Assembly: GCF_014217875.1 (NCBI RefSeq)
Contig: NZ_CP059060.1
Coordinates: 434,001 to 498,000 of the forward strand
DNA length: 64,000 nucleotides
Origin: Synechococcus sp. LTW-R
Lineage (GTDB): Bacteria > Cyanobacteriota > Cyanobacteriia > PCC-6307 > Cyanobiaceae
Reading direction: 5' to 3'
Positions 19,696-28,688 of this stretch are shown here, one piece after another. Under the pieces are notes generated by a model, which worked only from the letters and a program-made list of their open reading frames with translations, searched no databases and was not told where the DNA came from. Within the stretch, counting starts at the first letter, position 1, and each line of letters opens with the position of its first letter. A program made the position numbers and the translations under genes.

Positions 19696-20244
19696 ATGGA
19701 GATCCAAACAGCACTGGACGCGCTCGGTGGCTGGCTGGTTCAAACCGACATCGGCTTGGGTCTGCTGCTGCTGGTGGGACTTTCCATGTCCCTCTCCCAT
19801 GTCTTCACGCTCCTGGCCAATCGTCTCAATCGCCGCCAAATCATCGTCCATTTGATCCTTGATGGCCTGATGCTTTCGGTTGCGTTTCTCTTGAGCAGCA
19901 GCATCGATATGGTCCTGCTCGCCACCAGTGCCAGCGTGACGATCCACCCCAGTGATTTCATCAATGGGGTCGCTATTTGTTTACTCCCGGCGGTCTTTTA
20001 TCTGTTGGTGGCTGCTCCCTATGTCGGTGAGACCATCGGCTTGGGCATCTGGGTGTTGATGCATCTCAACGTCATCACCCTGTTGCATGCTCGCTTCGCG
20101 TTGCCCTACGGCGAAGCTCTTCTCCTGGCGACCCCGGGCTATGTCGTGGCCGTCCTGTTGGTCTGGCTGCTGTTTCGCCAGGGCTGGCAGGCGGGCTACA
20201 GCACCTTGGCGTCCCAACTCTCCGATGCCCACGGGTCTGAGTGA
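19696..20244 (+). CDS. Five-helix membrane protein, function unknown
   Basis: 182 residues with five predicted membrane helices (about 17-40, 48-75, 88-108, 113-135, 143-162). DVIL-type charged residues are rare inside them. A short basic loop LANRLNRRQIIVH lies between helices 1 and 2. The arrangement resembles Yip1-like integral membrane domains, but I see no diagnostic motif. Its stop overlaps the start of the following hydrolase-like gene (ATGA), so the two products are probably made together. Confidence 0.7.
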   Translation: MEIQTALDALGGWLVQTDIGLGLLLLVGLSMSLSHVFTLLANRLNRRQIIVHLILDGLMLSVAFLLSSSIDMVLLATSASVTIHPSDFINGVAICLLPAVFYLLVAAPYVGETIGLGIWVLMHLNVITLLHARFALPYGEALLLATPGYVVAVLLVWLLFRQGWQAGYSTLASQLSDAHGSE

Positions 20245-21353
20245 TGCAGAAACGCTCCCAGGCCAATTGCGCGGCCATCCAGGCGCAGCAACACAGTCTT
20301 CGCTCCCGCTTGGGCTTCATCGTCCTCGTTTTGGCGGTGGGTCTGGGGGTCAGTTGGTTTGGTGTGGGCCATGTTCTGTTGGCCCTGCGTTCGATCTTTG
20401 ACTGGACGGACATCAACCTGCTGCTGCGTTGGTCCGGCCTGTTGCTGTTGGTGCTCATCCCGACGGCCGGGATCTACTCCTTAGTGACGCAGTTTGCGTT
20501 TTGGGAAGGCTGGCTGGATGGGCTCCCCGACCCCACGGCCCTCTTCCCCGATTCAGCTCCCATCAGCGAGCACAGCTGTTTTGTGGTCTATCTCGATGGC
20601 ATCCATCAATTGGAGCGGGATCACCCGCCCAGGGTCTCGGCCTTTCTTGGACTGCTGGATCAGCAGCTAAATCCCGGTACGCGACTCGTGAAGGGCTTAG
20701 AGGCGTACACCGTTCTTCCCGTCGCCCTCGCGCAGGACATCGGTAGTGCCTGGTTCTGGCGCCGTTTATTTGCACTCCAGGAGGACCACCCCAACGGTTG
20801 GATTCAGCTGATCGCCGCTGTGCTGGTTCAGGCGAACAACGTGATCAAGGTCGGGATCTCATCGGACCACCGCTATGGGCCGATCATGAACTACGAGCTC
20901 TCACTGAAGATTGCCTTGCGCTTAGGCGAGGTCGGGTTCCGGCCGGATCAAGGGCAGAGGGTTGTGCTTGTGGGCTACAGCGGGGGGGCTGAGATGGCAA
21001 TGGGGGTGGCGGATTACCTGCGCCGCATCTGCAGGGCCCCGGTGAGCATCGTGAGCTTCTGCGGTGTCTTTAGCGGCAACCAACTCCTGAACCAGCTCTC
21101 GAAGATCACCATGATCATTGGCAGCCGTGATCCGGTGGCGGCCTTTGGTCGCATTGCCTATCCGGGGCGATCGCCGTTGCTTCCCCTCTCCAACTGGAAT
21201 CGAGCCCTCAAGCACTCCTGCATCGAACGCCGTGAAATCAAAGGGATGAACCACAACGGTCTTCAGGGTCCCTTCGCCGAGCTGCATCGCGAGGCCGTTG
21301 TCGAGCAGATCGTCCAGGCGATCGAGTCAGAGGACGCGGGCACGTTGGGTTAG
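20241..21353 (+). CDS. Membrane-anchored alpha/beta-hydrolase-like protein
   Basis: 370 residues. Two N-terminal membrane segments (about 25-48 and 62-86) are followed by a hydrolase-like domain. It holds VVYLDGIHQLE, a nucleophile elbow VLVGYSGGAEMAMG (Ser near residue 246), an acidic loop IIGSRDPVAAFG and a histidine in KGMNHNGLQGPF. The order Ser-Asp-His fits a working triad. The middle part (NPGTRLVKGLEAYTVLPVALA) is unlike common lipases. It is coupled to the upstream five-helix gene and overlaps the convergent gene on the minus strand by 27 bases. Substrate unknown. Confidence 0.7.
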   Translation: MMQKRSQANCAAIQAQQHSLRSRLGFIVLVLAVGLGVSWFGVGHVLLALRSIFDWTDINLLLRWSGLLLLVLIPTAGIYSLVTQFAFWEGWLDGLPDPTALFPDSAPISEHSCFVVYLDGIHQLERDHPPRVSAFLGLLDQQLNPGTRLVKGLEAYTVLPVALAQDIGSAWFWRRLFALQEDHPNGWIQLIAAVLVQANNVIKVGISSDHRYGPIMNYELSLKIALRLGEVGFRPDQGQRVVLVGYSGGAEMAMGVADYLRRICRAPVSIVSFCGVFSGNQLLNQLSKITMIIGSRDPVAAFGRIAYPGRSPLLPLSNWNRALKHSCIERREIKGMNHNGLQGPFAELHREAVVEQIVQAIESEDAGTLG

Positions 21354-22718
21354 CCGGAACGGACTGCTCTCGGGTTGGCAGGCCTGAAGCCGTCGCTTGG
21401 CCTCCTTGCTGGCTTCGCCAAAACAGAAGCCATCGTGCGGCAAGTCCATGACCGCTTGGCGGTACCGCCCGAGAGCCCTCGGTTCCGCCTGCACCGCATC
21501 GGCCCTGCGCAGCAGCCGCTCGCGCCAGATGCCGCCAAGCAGGCAGGGGAAGAGATCGCAGCGGCCCTCCAGGGCCTGTTGCAAGAGCGCTGAGCTGTCG
21601 ATGCAGAACCCCAACGCGCCATAGCCCCCCAGCCAGAGGCCATCGGCGTCGCTTTCCTGGTTGTGGATCAGCGCCACCAGATCGCAGAGATCCATCACCT
21701 CAAGGAGACGTTCCCCCTCATACGCCTCCCCCAGGTAGCGGACCGTTCCATTGCGGCTGTCGTTCTGCCAAGGACGCTGCAGGTCGTTCAGCGCTTCCCA
21801 ACCGCAGAGGCCCTCCGTGCCTTGGTAGTACTGCAGCCGCAGTAGTTCTGCTCCCTTGCGCCATTCCAGCTCGAGGCAGCTGTGGGGCAGGAGGCTTTGA
21901 ACCTCCTCGCCAGTCTCCCCAAGCAGACCCGTACGGATCGGAAGGGCCAGGGGGATCTGACTCCAGTTCGGATCTGAAGGCTCCGCTCCGGGGAGGCTGG
22001 CACCGAGCCCGAAGCTGGCCACGCTGGCCCGCAACTGAGCCCGCAAGCTCCAGCCGCTGTCTTGCAACTGGGCGAACCAGGCGCGGCAGCTGCTGGCTCC
22101 ATCGATCCGCCAGGGCGCGCCTCCCAGTCCGTTCGCCGAGAGCCGATTCAGGACACGGGCGGCCAGGGCGTTGCGTTGCCGTTCCCCTGGGGATTGCTCA
22201 TGGCGGAGCCCGACGTTGTGCCAGATCAGCCCACCGCTCAGGGGGCCGGCTTCGGCGTCTAGCGCGGGCTCCGGTTCGGCTGGGGTGGGATCGAGCCGCA
22301 GGAGTTCCTCCAAGCGGGTGGGGAGCGAGCCGTCTGCTCTCCCCCGCCAATGCCCGATCGCTCCGTCCCCCTCCGGTAAGAAGTGGGGCAGGGCATCGGC
22401 CACGGCTGCGAGCAGGGCCGGAGTTAGCAGTTCACGTTCGATGAGCCCACCCAGGGATTGCAGCCGCTGGGGTAGGTCCGCCGGCGCCAGCTTCCATCCC
22501 TTGGGCAGGAGCCAGAGCAGCGGCAGTAATTGGGGTTTGTGCAGCTGTTGGGCCAAGCGTTTGAGCCAGTCCGCTCGGGTTAAGCCCGCGCGAAAAACGC
22601 TCTGCTCAAGGGCCTCCTCAAAGGCGAGCAGTGGAACGGAGCAAGACCAGTTCGGATCCAGCTGCAGCGGATCGGCATGGGACAAGCGGGGAGAGACTCC
22701 AGCCATGTCACGGCCCAT
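21327..22718 (-). CDS. Conserved-looking hypothetical protein (463 aa)
   Basis: A large soluble protein with no signal peptide, many Leu, Trp and Arg residues, and no motif I can name. Segments that look structured are PLLWLLPKGWKLAPADLPQR, GLIWHNVGLRHEQSPGERQR, and the C-terminal GYGALGFCIDSSALLQQALE followed by RRADAVQAEPRALGRYRQA. It follows the M3 oligopeptidase gene by 26 bases on the same strand and is probably co-transcribed with it. Start at 22718 gives MGRDMAGVS; the ATG four codons later is an alternative. Confidence 0.7.
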   Translation of the reverse strand: MGRDMAGVSPRLSHADPLQLDPNWSCSVPLLAFEEALEQSVFRAGLTRADWLKRLAQQLHKPQLLPLLWLLPKGWKLAPADLPQRLQSLGGLIERELLTPALLAAVADALPHFLPEGDGAIGHWRGRADGSLPTRLEELLRLDPTPAEPEPALDAEAGPLSGGLIWHNVGLRHEQSPGERQRNALAARVLNRLSANGLGGAPWRIDGASSCRAWFAQLQDSGWSLRAQLRASVASFGLGASLPGAEPSDPNWSQIPLALPIRTGLLGETGEEVQSLLPHSCLELEWRKGAELLRLQYYQGTEGLCGWEALNDLQRPWQNDSRNGTVRYLGEAYEGERLLEVMDLCDLVALIHNQESDADGLWLGGYGALGFCIDSSALLQQALEGRCDLFPCLLGGIWRERLLRRADAVQAEPRALGRYRQAVMDLPHDGFCFGEASKEAKRRLQACQPESSPFRLTQRARVL

Positions 22719-22744
22719 CTCTCCCCATCCTGGAGGTGTTGGCC

Positions 22745-24871
22745 TTAAACGGCCACCAGGCCGGAGTGGCGAATCAGGGCCTCGCTGCTGGGTTGACGAC
22801 CGCGGAAGGCTTCGAAGACCTGCTTGGGATCCAGGCTTCCCCCGAGGCTGAGCACCGTGTTGCGGAAGCGACGTCCGGTTTCACGGATCTGCTCTTCGTT
22901 CTCGAGCCCCACCTCTTCAAAGGCGCCGTAGGCATCGGCACTGAGCACCTCGGCCCACTTGTAGGAGTAGTACCCGGCGGCGTAGCCCCCCGCAAAGATG
23001 TGCCCGAAGGAGCAGAGGAAAGCGTCCTCGTCGATGGGGGCCAATACCGTTGTGTCCGCGGCGATCTCCCGGCGCAGCGCCTCCGGCGTGAGGCCGGCAT
23101 CGGCTCTCCACTGGCTGTGCAGGCGCAGATCCACCAGGGCAAAGTGCACCTGCCGCAGGGTTGCGGATCCCCCCATGAAGGTGCGGGCCGCCAGCAACTT
23201 GGCGAATTCGCTCTCCGGGAGGGGTGCGCCGGTCTCCCAGTGGCGGGCCATCCCCATCAAAGTGGCCCGGTCGTAGCACCAGTTCTCCATGAACTGGCTG
23301 GGCAGCTCAACGGCATCCCACTCCACCCCATTGATGCCGGCGGCCTGGGGGTGCTCGACGCTGGTCAGCATGTGCTGGAGGCCGTGCCCGAACTCGTGGA
23401 AGAGGGTCTCGACCTCGTCGAAGGTCATCAGGCTCGGGGTCTCACCGACCGGTGCACTCTGGTTGCAGATCAGGTAGGCCACCGGGAGGACCGCGCTGCC
23501 GTCCTCGCGCTTGGAGCGCACGAGGCACTCATCCATCCAGGCTCCACCGCGCTTGCTGCCCGGCCGGCTGTAGGGATCCAGGTAGAACCCGGCGATCGGT
23601 GTGTCCTGCTCGAGGATGCGGAAGAAGCGCACATCCGGATGCCAGATCGGTGCCTCGCCATCGGCGGCCTCGATGCGTATCCCGAACAGCCGCTCGCTCA
23701 GGGCAAACAGACCGTCGAGCACCTGGGGTAAGGGGAACCATGGGCGTAGGGCTTCGCTGTCGAGCTCGAAACTTTCCTGGCGGAGGATCTCCGCCCAATA
23801 GCTGATGTCCCAGGGCTGCAGATCGTCCGCTTCCGCTGCCCCGTGGGCCTTGGCACAGCCCGCGAGGGTCGCCAGCTCCTGTTGGGCAATTGGGTATGCG
23901 GCGCTGCGCAGGTCCTCCAGCAGGGCTTCCACGGCCTGCTCGGAGTCGGCCATCTTGGACGCGATGCTGAGCGCGGCCCAGTTGGCGAAGCCCAGGCGCT
24001 CGGCCTGCTGCCGCCGCAGGGTCAGGATCTCTTCGATCAAGGGCCAGTTGTTGAGATCGCTGCCGTTCTGGCCGGACGCGCGGCTGACATGGGCCTTGTA
24101 GAGCTGCTCCCGCAGGTCCCGCCTGCGGCTGTATTTCATGAAGGACACGTAGCGGGGCATGTCCAGGCCCAGGAGCCAGGGGCCCGCTTCGCCGGTCGCT
24201 GCTTCATCCCCGGCCTGGCGCGCGGCTTGCGCCAGCTGATCCAACAGGCTTGCTGGCAATCCCTCCACCTCGGCGGACTGCGTCAGGCGCAGGGTCCAGT
24301 TGTTGGTGGCATCGAGGACGTGGTTGCCGAAGCGTGTCGACAGCTCCGCCAAGGTCTGACTGGCGGCGTTGAAGGCCTCTTTGACAGCGCCGCTCAGGCC
24401 AACGCCCCGCAACTGCATGTCCCGCAGCTCGGCATCGAGGATCCGCTGTTGGGTCCCGTCCAGCTCGGAGAGTCGCTCCTTCAGCTGCTCGAGGGCGCGA
24501 TAGATGACCTGGCTTTGACCGGCGCGGTTGCCGAACTGCACGACAGCGGCCTGCTGGCTGGCATGGGCGTCACGGAGCTCTGGGCTATTGCAGACCCCGT
24601 TGAGATGACTGACGACGCCCCAACTCCAGCGCAGGCGTTCGCCGAGTCGCTGGAGCGGATCGATCACCGCGTTCCAATCGAGGGGCTCCCCTTGATCTAG
24701 CTTCTGGCTGAGCTCGGCCTCGAGGGATCCCAGCTGATCCTCCAGGGAGTCCATCAGGCCCGGGATGTGTTCGCGGACCGCTTCTGGCGTGATCGCTTCG
24801 AACTGCGGTAGCCCCTCTCCGCGCAGAATTTCCGGCTGAGCGGTGGCGATGGCGGCTCGGCTGTCAGTCAT
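22745..24871 (-). CDS. prlC: Oligopeptidase A, M3 zinc metallopeptidase
   Basis: About 708 residues from the ATG at 24871 (MTDSRAAIATAQ). ATGs at 24883 and 24895 are alternatives. The zinc site is FDEVETLFHEFGHGLQHML, with HEFGH and the distal Glu 25 residues downstream in the ATLMG region. Other M3 marks are GLDMPRYVSFMKYSRRRDLR, FYLDPYSRPGSKRGGAW and GHIFAGGYAAGYYSYKWAE. The enzyme degrades short peptides, including cleaved signal peptides, in the cytosol. It is 29 bases after ndhD on the same strand. Confidence 0.95.
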   Translation of the reverse strand: MTDSRAAIATAQPEILRGEGLPQFEAITPEAVREHIPGLMDSLEDQLGSLEAELSQKLDQGEPLDWNAVIDPLQRLGERLRWSWGVVSHLNGVCNSPELRDAHASQQAAVVQFGNRAGQSQVIYRALEQLKERLSELDGTQQRILDAELRDMQLRGVGLSGAVKEAFNAASQTLAELSTRFGNHVLDATNNWTLRLTQSAEVEGLPASLLDQLAQAARQAGDEAATGEAGPWLLGLDMPRYVSFMKYSRRRDLREQLYKAHVSRASGQNGSDLNNWPLIEEILTLRRQQAERLGFANWAALSIASKMADSEQAVEALLEDLRSAAYPIAQQELATLAGCAKAHGAAEADDLQPWDISYWAEILRQESFELDSEALRPWFPLPQVLDGLFALSERLFGIRIEAADGEAPIWHPDVRFFRILEQDTPIAGFYLDPYSRPGSKRGGAWMDECLVRSKREDGSAVLPVAYLICNQSAPVGETPSLMTFDEVETLFHEFGHGLQHMLTSVEHPQAAGINGVEWDAVELPSQFMENWCYDRATLMGMARHWETGAPLPESEFAKLLAARTFMGGSATLRQVHFALVDLRLHSQWRADAGLTPEALRREIAADTTVLAPIDEDAFLCSFGHIFAGGYAAGYYSYKWAEVLSADAYGAFEEVGLENEEQIRETGRRFRNTVLSLGGSLDPKQVFEAFRGRQPSSEALIRHSGLVAV

Positions 24872-24924
24872 CGGTGGGGCCATGGATGGCCCCATTTCAG
24901 CCCAGCTGCAGGGTCCGCGGGGGT

Positions 24925-26556
24925 TCAGCCGAGGGCGGGTAGCCGAAGGGCAACGACGGCGTGTTGGGCGAGGTCGTTCGAGAGGGCCGTGGTGGTCGCC
25001 TCATAGAGATCAATGGCGACCCGCGGCCAGAAGCCAATCACCAAGGTGGGCACCAGCAGGGTCAGGCCAATCAGGAGCTCCCGGGGCTTCATGTCACCAA
25101 GGACCGCCAGGGCGGGGATTCTGGGGCCAAAGAAGACCCGGCGGCACAGGCTCAGCAGGTAGATCGGTGTCAGCACCACGCCGATTGCGGCCAGGACCAC
25201 GGCAATCACGCGGAAGCCAACGGTGAAGCCTTCATTGCTGGTCACGCCCAGGAACACGGTGATTTCACTGACAAAACCGCTCATGCCCGGCAGTGCCAGG
25301 GAGGCCAGGGAGCTGGCCACAAAGAAGGCGAAGGTGATCGGCAGGACCTTGGCCAGTCCCCCCATGTTGGGGATCGACAGGGTCTTGGTGCGCTCGTAGA
25401 AGACCCCGGTAACAAAGAACATGGCCGCCGCGATCAAGCCATGGCTGATCATCTGCAACATGGCGCCACTCATGCCGAGGCTGTCGATCGCACCGATGCC
25501 CAGCAGCACAAAGCCCATGTGGCTGACCGAGCTGCAGGCGATCCGACGTTTGACGTTGTCCTGGGCGAAGGCGTTGAGGGCGCCATAGACGATGTTCACG
25601 ATGCCCAACACGATCAGTGCGGGTGCCAGCTGCAGGTGCGCCTCCGGGAGCATCTGAACGTTGAAGCGCAGCAGGGCATAGCCGCCCATCTTTAGGAGCA
25701 CCCCCGCCAACAGCATCGAGACCGGTGCGTTCGCTTCACCGTGGGCATCGGGAAGCCAGGTGTGCAGCGGGAACATCGGCAGCTTCACGCCGAAGCCCAC
25801 CAGGAAGCCCAGATAGCAGAGCAGGCCAAACACGCCGCCGGGGGAGCGGGCGATCAGTTCGCTGAGGTTGAGGGTGAAGGGGCCATTGAGGGCCAGAGCC
25901 AGGCCGCTGAGCAGGATCAGCAGAGAGGCCGTGGCGGTGTACAGGATGAACTTGGTGGCCGCGTACTGACGCTGCTGGCCGCCCCAGATCGCAATCAAGA
26001 GATAGACCGGGACAAGCTCCAGTTCCCACGCCAAGAAGAACAGCAGGAAATCCTGCGAGAGAAACACCAGGGCCTGGGCCGAGGCCTGGACCAACAACAG
26101 CGCGAAGTAGAGCCGGGTCTTCTTCTGAATATTCCAACTGGCCGCCACGGAGAGCAGCGTGACCAATCCGGAGAGCACCACCAGCGGAGCCGATAGCCCA
26201 TCGGTGGCGAGGGACCACTCCAGGCCAATGACAGGGACCCAGGCGAAGCGCTCCACCAGCTGGAGGCCCGCAATGGAACCGTCGTAGTGCTGGCTGTAGA
26301 CGTAGAGCATCAAGCCCAGGTCCGCCAGAAGGGTGACCAGGGCGACGGTCCGGGGCAGCTTGGGGTCCGTGCCGTCTCCAGGGAGGAGCATCACCAGCGG
26401 AGCGATCGCGATCGGCAGAAGCGCGATCAGGCTCAGCCAGGGAAACGTGGTCGGCGCCGCCAGGGTGCCGTTGGCCAGGGCGGAGTCGCCAAATGCGGAG
26501 CCGGGAATCGCTGCAGACGCGGCCAGCAGGGGCAGATTGGCGTCCATCGCGTGCAC
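24925..26556 (-). CDS. ndhD: NAD(P)H-quinone oxidoreductase subunit 4 (NdhD)
   Basis: 543 residues, about fourteen membrane helices. Proton-channel landmarks are [17 protein letters not shown] (Glu in TM5), [30 protein letters not shown] (broken here at residues 270-300) with its conserved Lys, and [12 protein letters not shown]. NdhD is an antiporter-like membrane subunit of the cyanobacterial NDH-1 complex, used in respiration and cyclic electron flow in the thylakoid. The length and neighbourhood fit the NDH-1L type (NdhD1) rather than CO2-uptake types, but I cannot prove this. ATG at 26547 is an alternative start. Confidence 0.96.
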   Translation of the reverse strand: MHAMDANLPLLAASAAIPGSAFGDSALANGTLAAPTTFPWLSLIALLPIAIAPLVMLLPGDGTDPKLPRTVALVTLLADLGLMLYVYSQHYDGSIAGLQLVERFAWVPVIGLEWSLATDGLSAPLVVLSGLVTLLSVAASWNIQKKTRLYFALLLVQASAQALVFLSQDFLLFFLAWELELVPVYLLIAIWGGQQRQYAATKFILYTATASLLILLSGLALALNGPFTLNLSELIARSPGGVFGLLCYLGFLVGFGVKLPMFPLHTWLPDAHGEANAPVSMLLAGVLLKMGGYALLRFNVQMLPEAHLQLAPALIVLGIVNIVYGALNAFAQDNVKRRIACSSVSHMGFVLLGIGAIDSLGMSGAMLQMISHGLIAAAMFFVTGVFYERTKTLSIPNMGGLAKVLPITFAFFVASSLASLALPGMSGFVSEITVFLGVTSNEGFTVGFRVIAVVLAAIGVVLTPIYLLSLCRRVFFGPRIPALAVLGDMKPRELLIGLTLLVPTLVIGFWPRVAIDLYEATTTALSNDLAQHAVVALRLPALG

Positions 26557-26701
26557 GGCTTTTGGATGTCTTGGGGGCTATCCCGTATCTGGGTCTAGCC
26601 CTCGAGGGGCTCCACCCTGCACCTACGGAAGCGACCGTTCAGCGTTCAAATCTACCAGTGAGACTGACCTGTCCTAGGCATTTTTACCCAGGGGAGCGGG
26701 T

Positions 26702-27646
26702 TCAGGAGGGCAGGTGATCCCAGCGGCTGCCGCCTTGGTGGAGCTGCAGCACTTGCGAGCGCGAGGCCACGCCGGCCCCCTCCCAGGCACGCACCATGGT
26801 CTTGCTCACGGCGACGGCCGAGTCCTCGGGGCAGAGGGCCAGGATGCTTGGCCCGGCGCCGCTGATCACGCAGCCCCAGGCACCGGCGCCCATGGCCGCA
26901 TCGCGGACCTCTTTGCCCCCTTGGATCAGTCCCCAGCGATAGGGCTCGTGGATCCGGTCGTGCATGCCATCGGCAATCAGGTCGCCATTTCCGGTGCGTA
27001 GGCCCTGCAGGAGCAAGGTCAGGCACCCCAAGTTGGTGACCGCATCGGGAATCGAGATGGCCTTGGGCATCACCCGCCGAGCTTCGCTGGTGGAGAGGCG
27101 TATCGCTGGGATCGCCACCACCACCATCACCTTCGGGTCCCACTCGCAGCGCACGACGCGCCAGCGGTGGGAGGCCGCCCTTGCTGTCATGCACAGTCCG
27201 CCGAGCAGTGAAGGCACCACGTTGTCGGGGTGGCCTTCAATGTCGATCGCCAGCTCCAGCAACTTCTCGCGGCTCAGCTTCTCGCCAATCAGGGCGTTCG
27301 CTCCCATCAAGCCGGCGACGATCGCGGTGGCGCTGCTTCCCAATCCTCGAGCGGGGGGAACCGCGAGGCGGACCCGGGCCTCGATCGCGATGGGTTCTTC
27401 TCCTGCTTCTTTCCAAACCCGCTGCGCGGCCCGATAGACGAGGTTGTCGGGGCCTCCACGCAGGTGGGATCCCTCACTGCCTTCGATCACCAATTCGAAG
27501 CGCTCACCACCCCCTTCGATGCAGCGCATCTCGAAGCGGTTATTCAGATCAAGGGCTGCTCCAAGGCAATCAAAGCCGGGACCCAAGTTGGCTGTTGTGG
27601 CGGGGACATCCACCACAACCCCCTGTCCGATGCGGGGGCGGGCCAT
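26702..27646 (-). CDS. thrB: Homoserine kinase
   Basis: 314 residues, GHMP kinase family. The N-terminal substrate motif is VPATTANLGPGFDCLGAALD (13-32), the ATP-binding GHMP motif PARGLGSSATAIVAGLMGAN (95-114), and the C-terminal motif GCVISGAGPSILALC. ThrB phosphorylates homoserine in threonine synthesis. It is preceded by glk (31 bases) and followed after 145 bases by ndhD. That gap is the widest in the thrS-to-prlC run and probably carries the ndhD promoter. Confidence 0.97.
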   Translation of the reverse strand: MARPRIGQGVVVDVPATTANLGPGFDCLGAALDLNNRFEMRCIEGGGERFELVIEGSEGSHLRGGPDNLVYRAAQRVWKEAGEEPIAIEARVRLAVPPARGLGSSATAIVAGLMGANALIGEKLSREKLLELAIDIEGHPDNVVPSLLGGLCMTARAASHRWRVVRCEWDPKVMVVVAIPAIRLSTSEARRVMPKAISIPDAVTNLGCLTLLLQGLRTGNGDLIADGMHDRIHEPYRWGLIQGGKEVRDAAMGAGAWGCVISGAGPSILALCPEDSAVAVSKTMVRAWEGAGVASRSQVLQLHQGGSRWDHLPS

Positions 27647-27677
27647 GCGCTCTGTTCTGCTGGGCTCAGTGTCCCAC

Positions 27678-28682
27678 TCAGGCGTTCAGGAGTCGGGCTC
27701 GGCAGGCGGCACTGAACAGGCCCGTCTCCGCATCGATCAAGGCATGGACTGGGATTTGTTCCACCACAGAGCTCAGGCGTCCTTTGTTGAGGAAGGGGCC
27801 AAGGAAGCGTTCTGACTGCAGCTCCTTCAGCAGCTTGCCTGCGGTTCCGCCCCCCACCCAGAGGCCGCCGTAGCAGAGGCTTTGCAGGGCAAGATCCCCC
27901 GCGGCGCTTCCATAGGCCGCGAGCCAGAGATCCAGGGCCGCACGGGCTAGGGGGTCACCGGCGCTGGCCGCCGTAGCCGTCGCGGCTGGCAGTTCCGTCT
28001 CCGTGGTGCCCATCAGGGCGTGGTTGTGCCCATCGGGATGGCTGGCCAGGCGCCAGCGCATGACGTCTCCGAGGCCCGTGCCGCTGACCACTCGCTCGAT
28101 GGATAGACGCGGCAGCCCCAACTCCTGCATGAGCCAGGTTTTCAGTTGCCACTGCTCCTCAGTGCAGGGGGCGAACTCGGCATGGGAGGCCTCACTGGCC
28201 ATCGCCTGAAGGCCCGAGGCTGTAGGAACGCCGATGGCGACGCCCAGTCCAGTGCCAGCGCCGAGGATGGCGATTGGGGCCTTCGGATCGGGCCGGCCGC
28301 CGGGGGCGGCCCGCAGGGTCGTCTGTTGCTCGGGCTGGAGATGCGGCAGCCCGTAGATCAGGACCGCAAAGTCATTGACGAGTTCGACAGCCTTCAGCTG
28401 ACAGTCCCGCGCCAGCTGCTGCTCCTCCAGTAACCAGGGCAGGTTGGTGAGCTTCACGCGTCCCTGCCGCACCGGTCCGGCGATGGCAAAACAGGCCCGC
28501 TCGGGACGGGCAAAGCCGGAGGCTTCGCCGCCCAGAAAGTCGTTCACGAGGGCCGAAAAGTCGGGCCATTCAGCCGAGACGTAGCGCTGAGCGGCGCAGC
28601 GCACCAGCGCCGACCCCTCGACGCGGTAGAGGCCAAGCAGGGTCTTCGTGCCGCCGATATCGCCGGCGAGGAGCGTGGTCAT
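27678..28682 (-). CDS. glk: Glucokinase (hexokinase family Glk)
   Basis: 334 residues. LAGDIGGTKTLLGLYR (5-20) is the phosphate-1 motif. VELVNDFAVLIYGLP contains the catalytic Asp, and AILGAGTGLGVAIGV is the phosphate-2 loop. YGGLWVGGGTAGKLL is the adenosine motif. The enzyme phosphorylates glucose at the expense of ATP, linking free glucose to glycogen and glycolysis. It begins 6 bases after thrS and is not homologous in detail to the ROK kinase at 15.7 kb. Confidence 0.95.
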   Translation of the reverse strand: MTTLLAGDIGGTKTLLGLYRVEGSALVRCAAQRYVSAEWPDFSALVNDFLGGEASGFARPERACFAIAGPVRQGRVKLTNLPWLLEEQQLARDCQLKAVELVNDFAVLIYGLPHLQPEQQTTLRAAPGGRPDPKAPIAILGAGTGLGVAIGVPTASGLQAMASEASHAEFAPCTEEQWQLKTWLMQELGLPRLSIERVVSGTGLGDVMRWRLASHPDGHNHALMGTTETELPAATATAASAGDPLARAALDLWLAAYGSAAGDLALQSLCYGGLWVGGGTAGKLLKELQSERFLGPFLNKGRLSSVVEQIPVHALIDAETGLFSAACRARLLNA

Positions 28683-28688
28683 CGGGGA

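Noticed and set aside
21160-21180. HIP1 palindrome (GCGATCGC)
   Set aside because: Only an occasional copy was seen; it is not enriched as in freshwater cyanobacteria.
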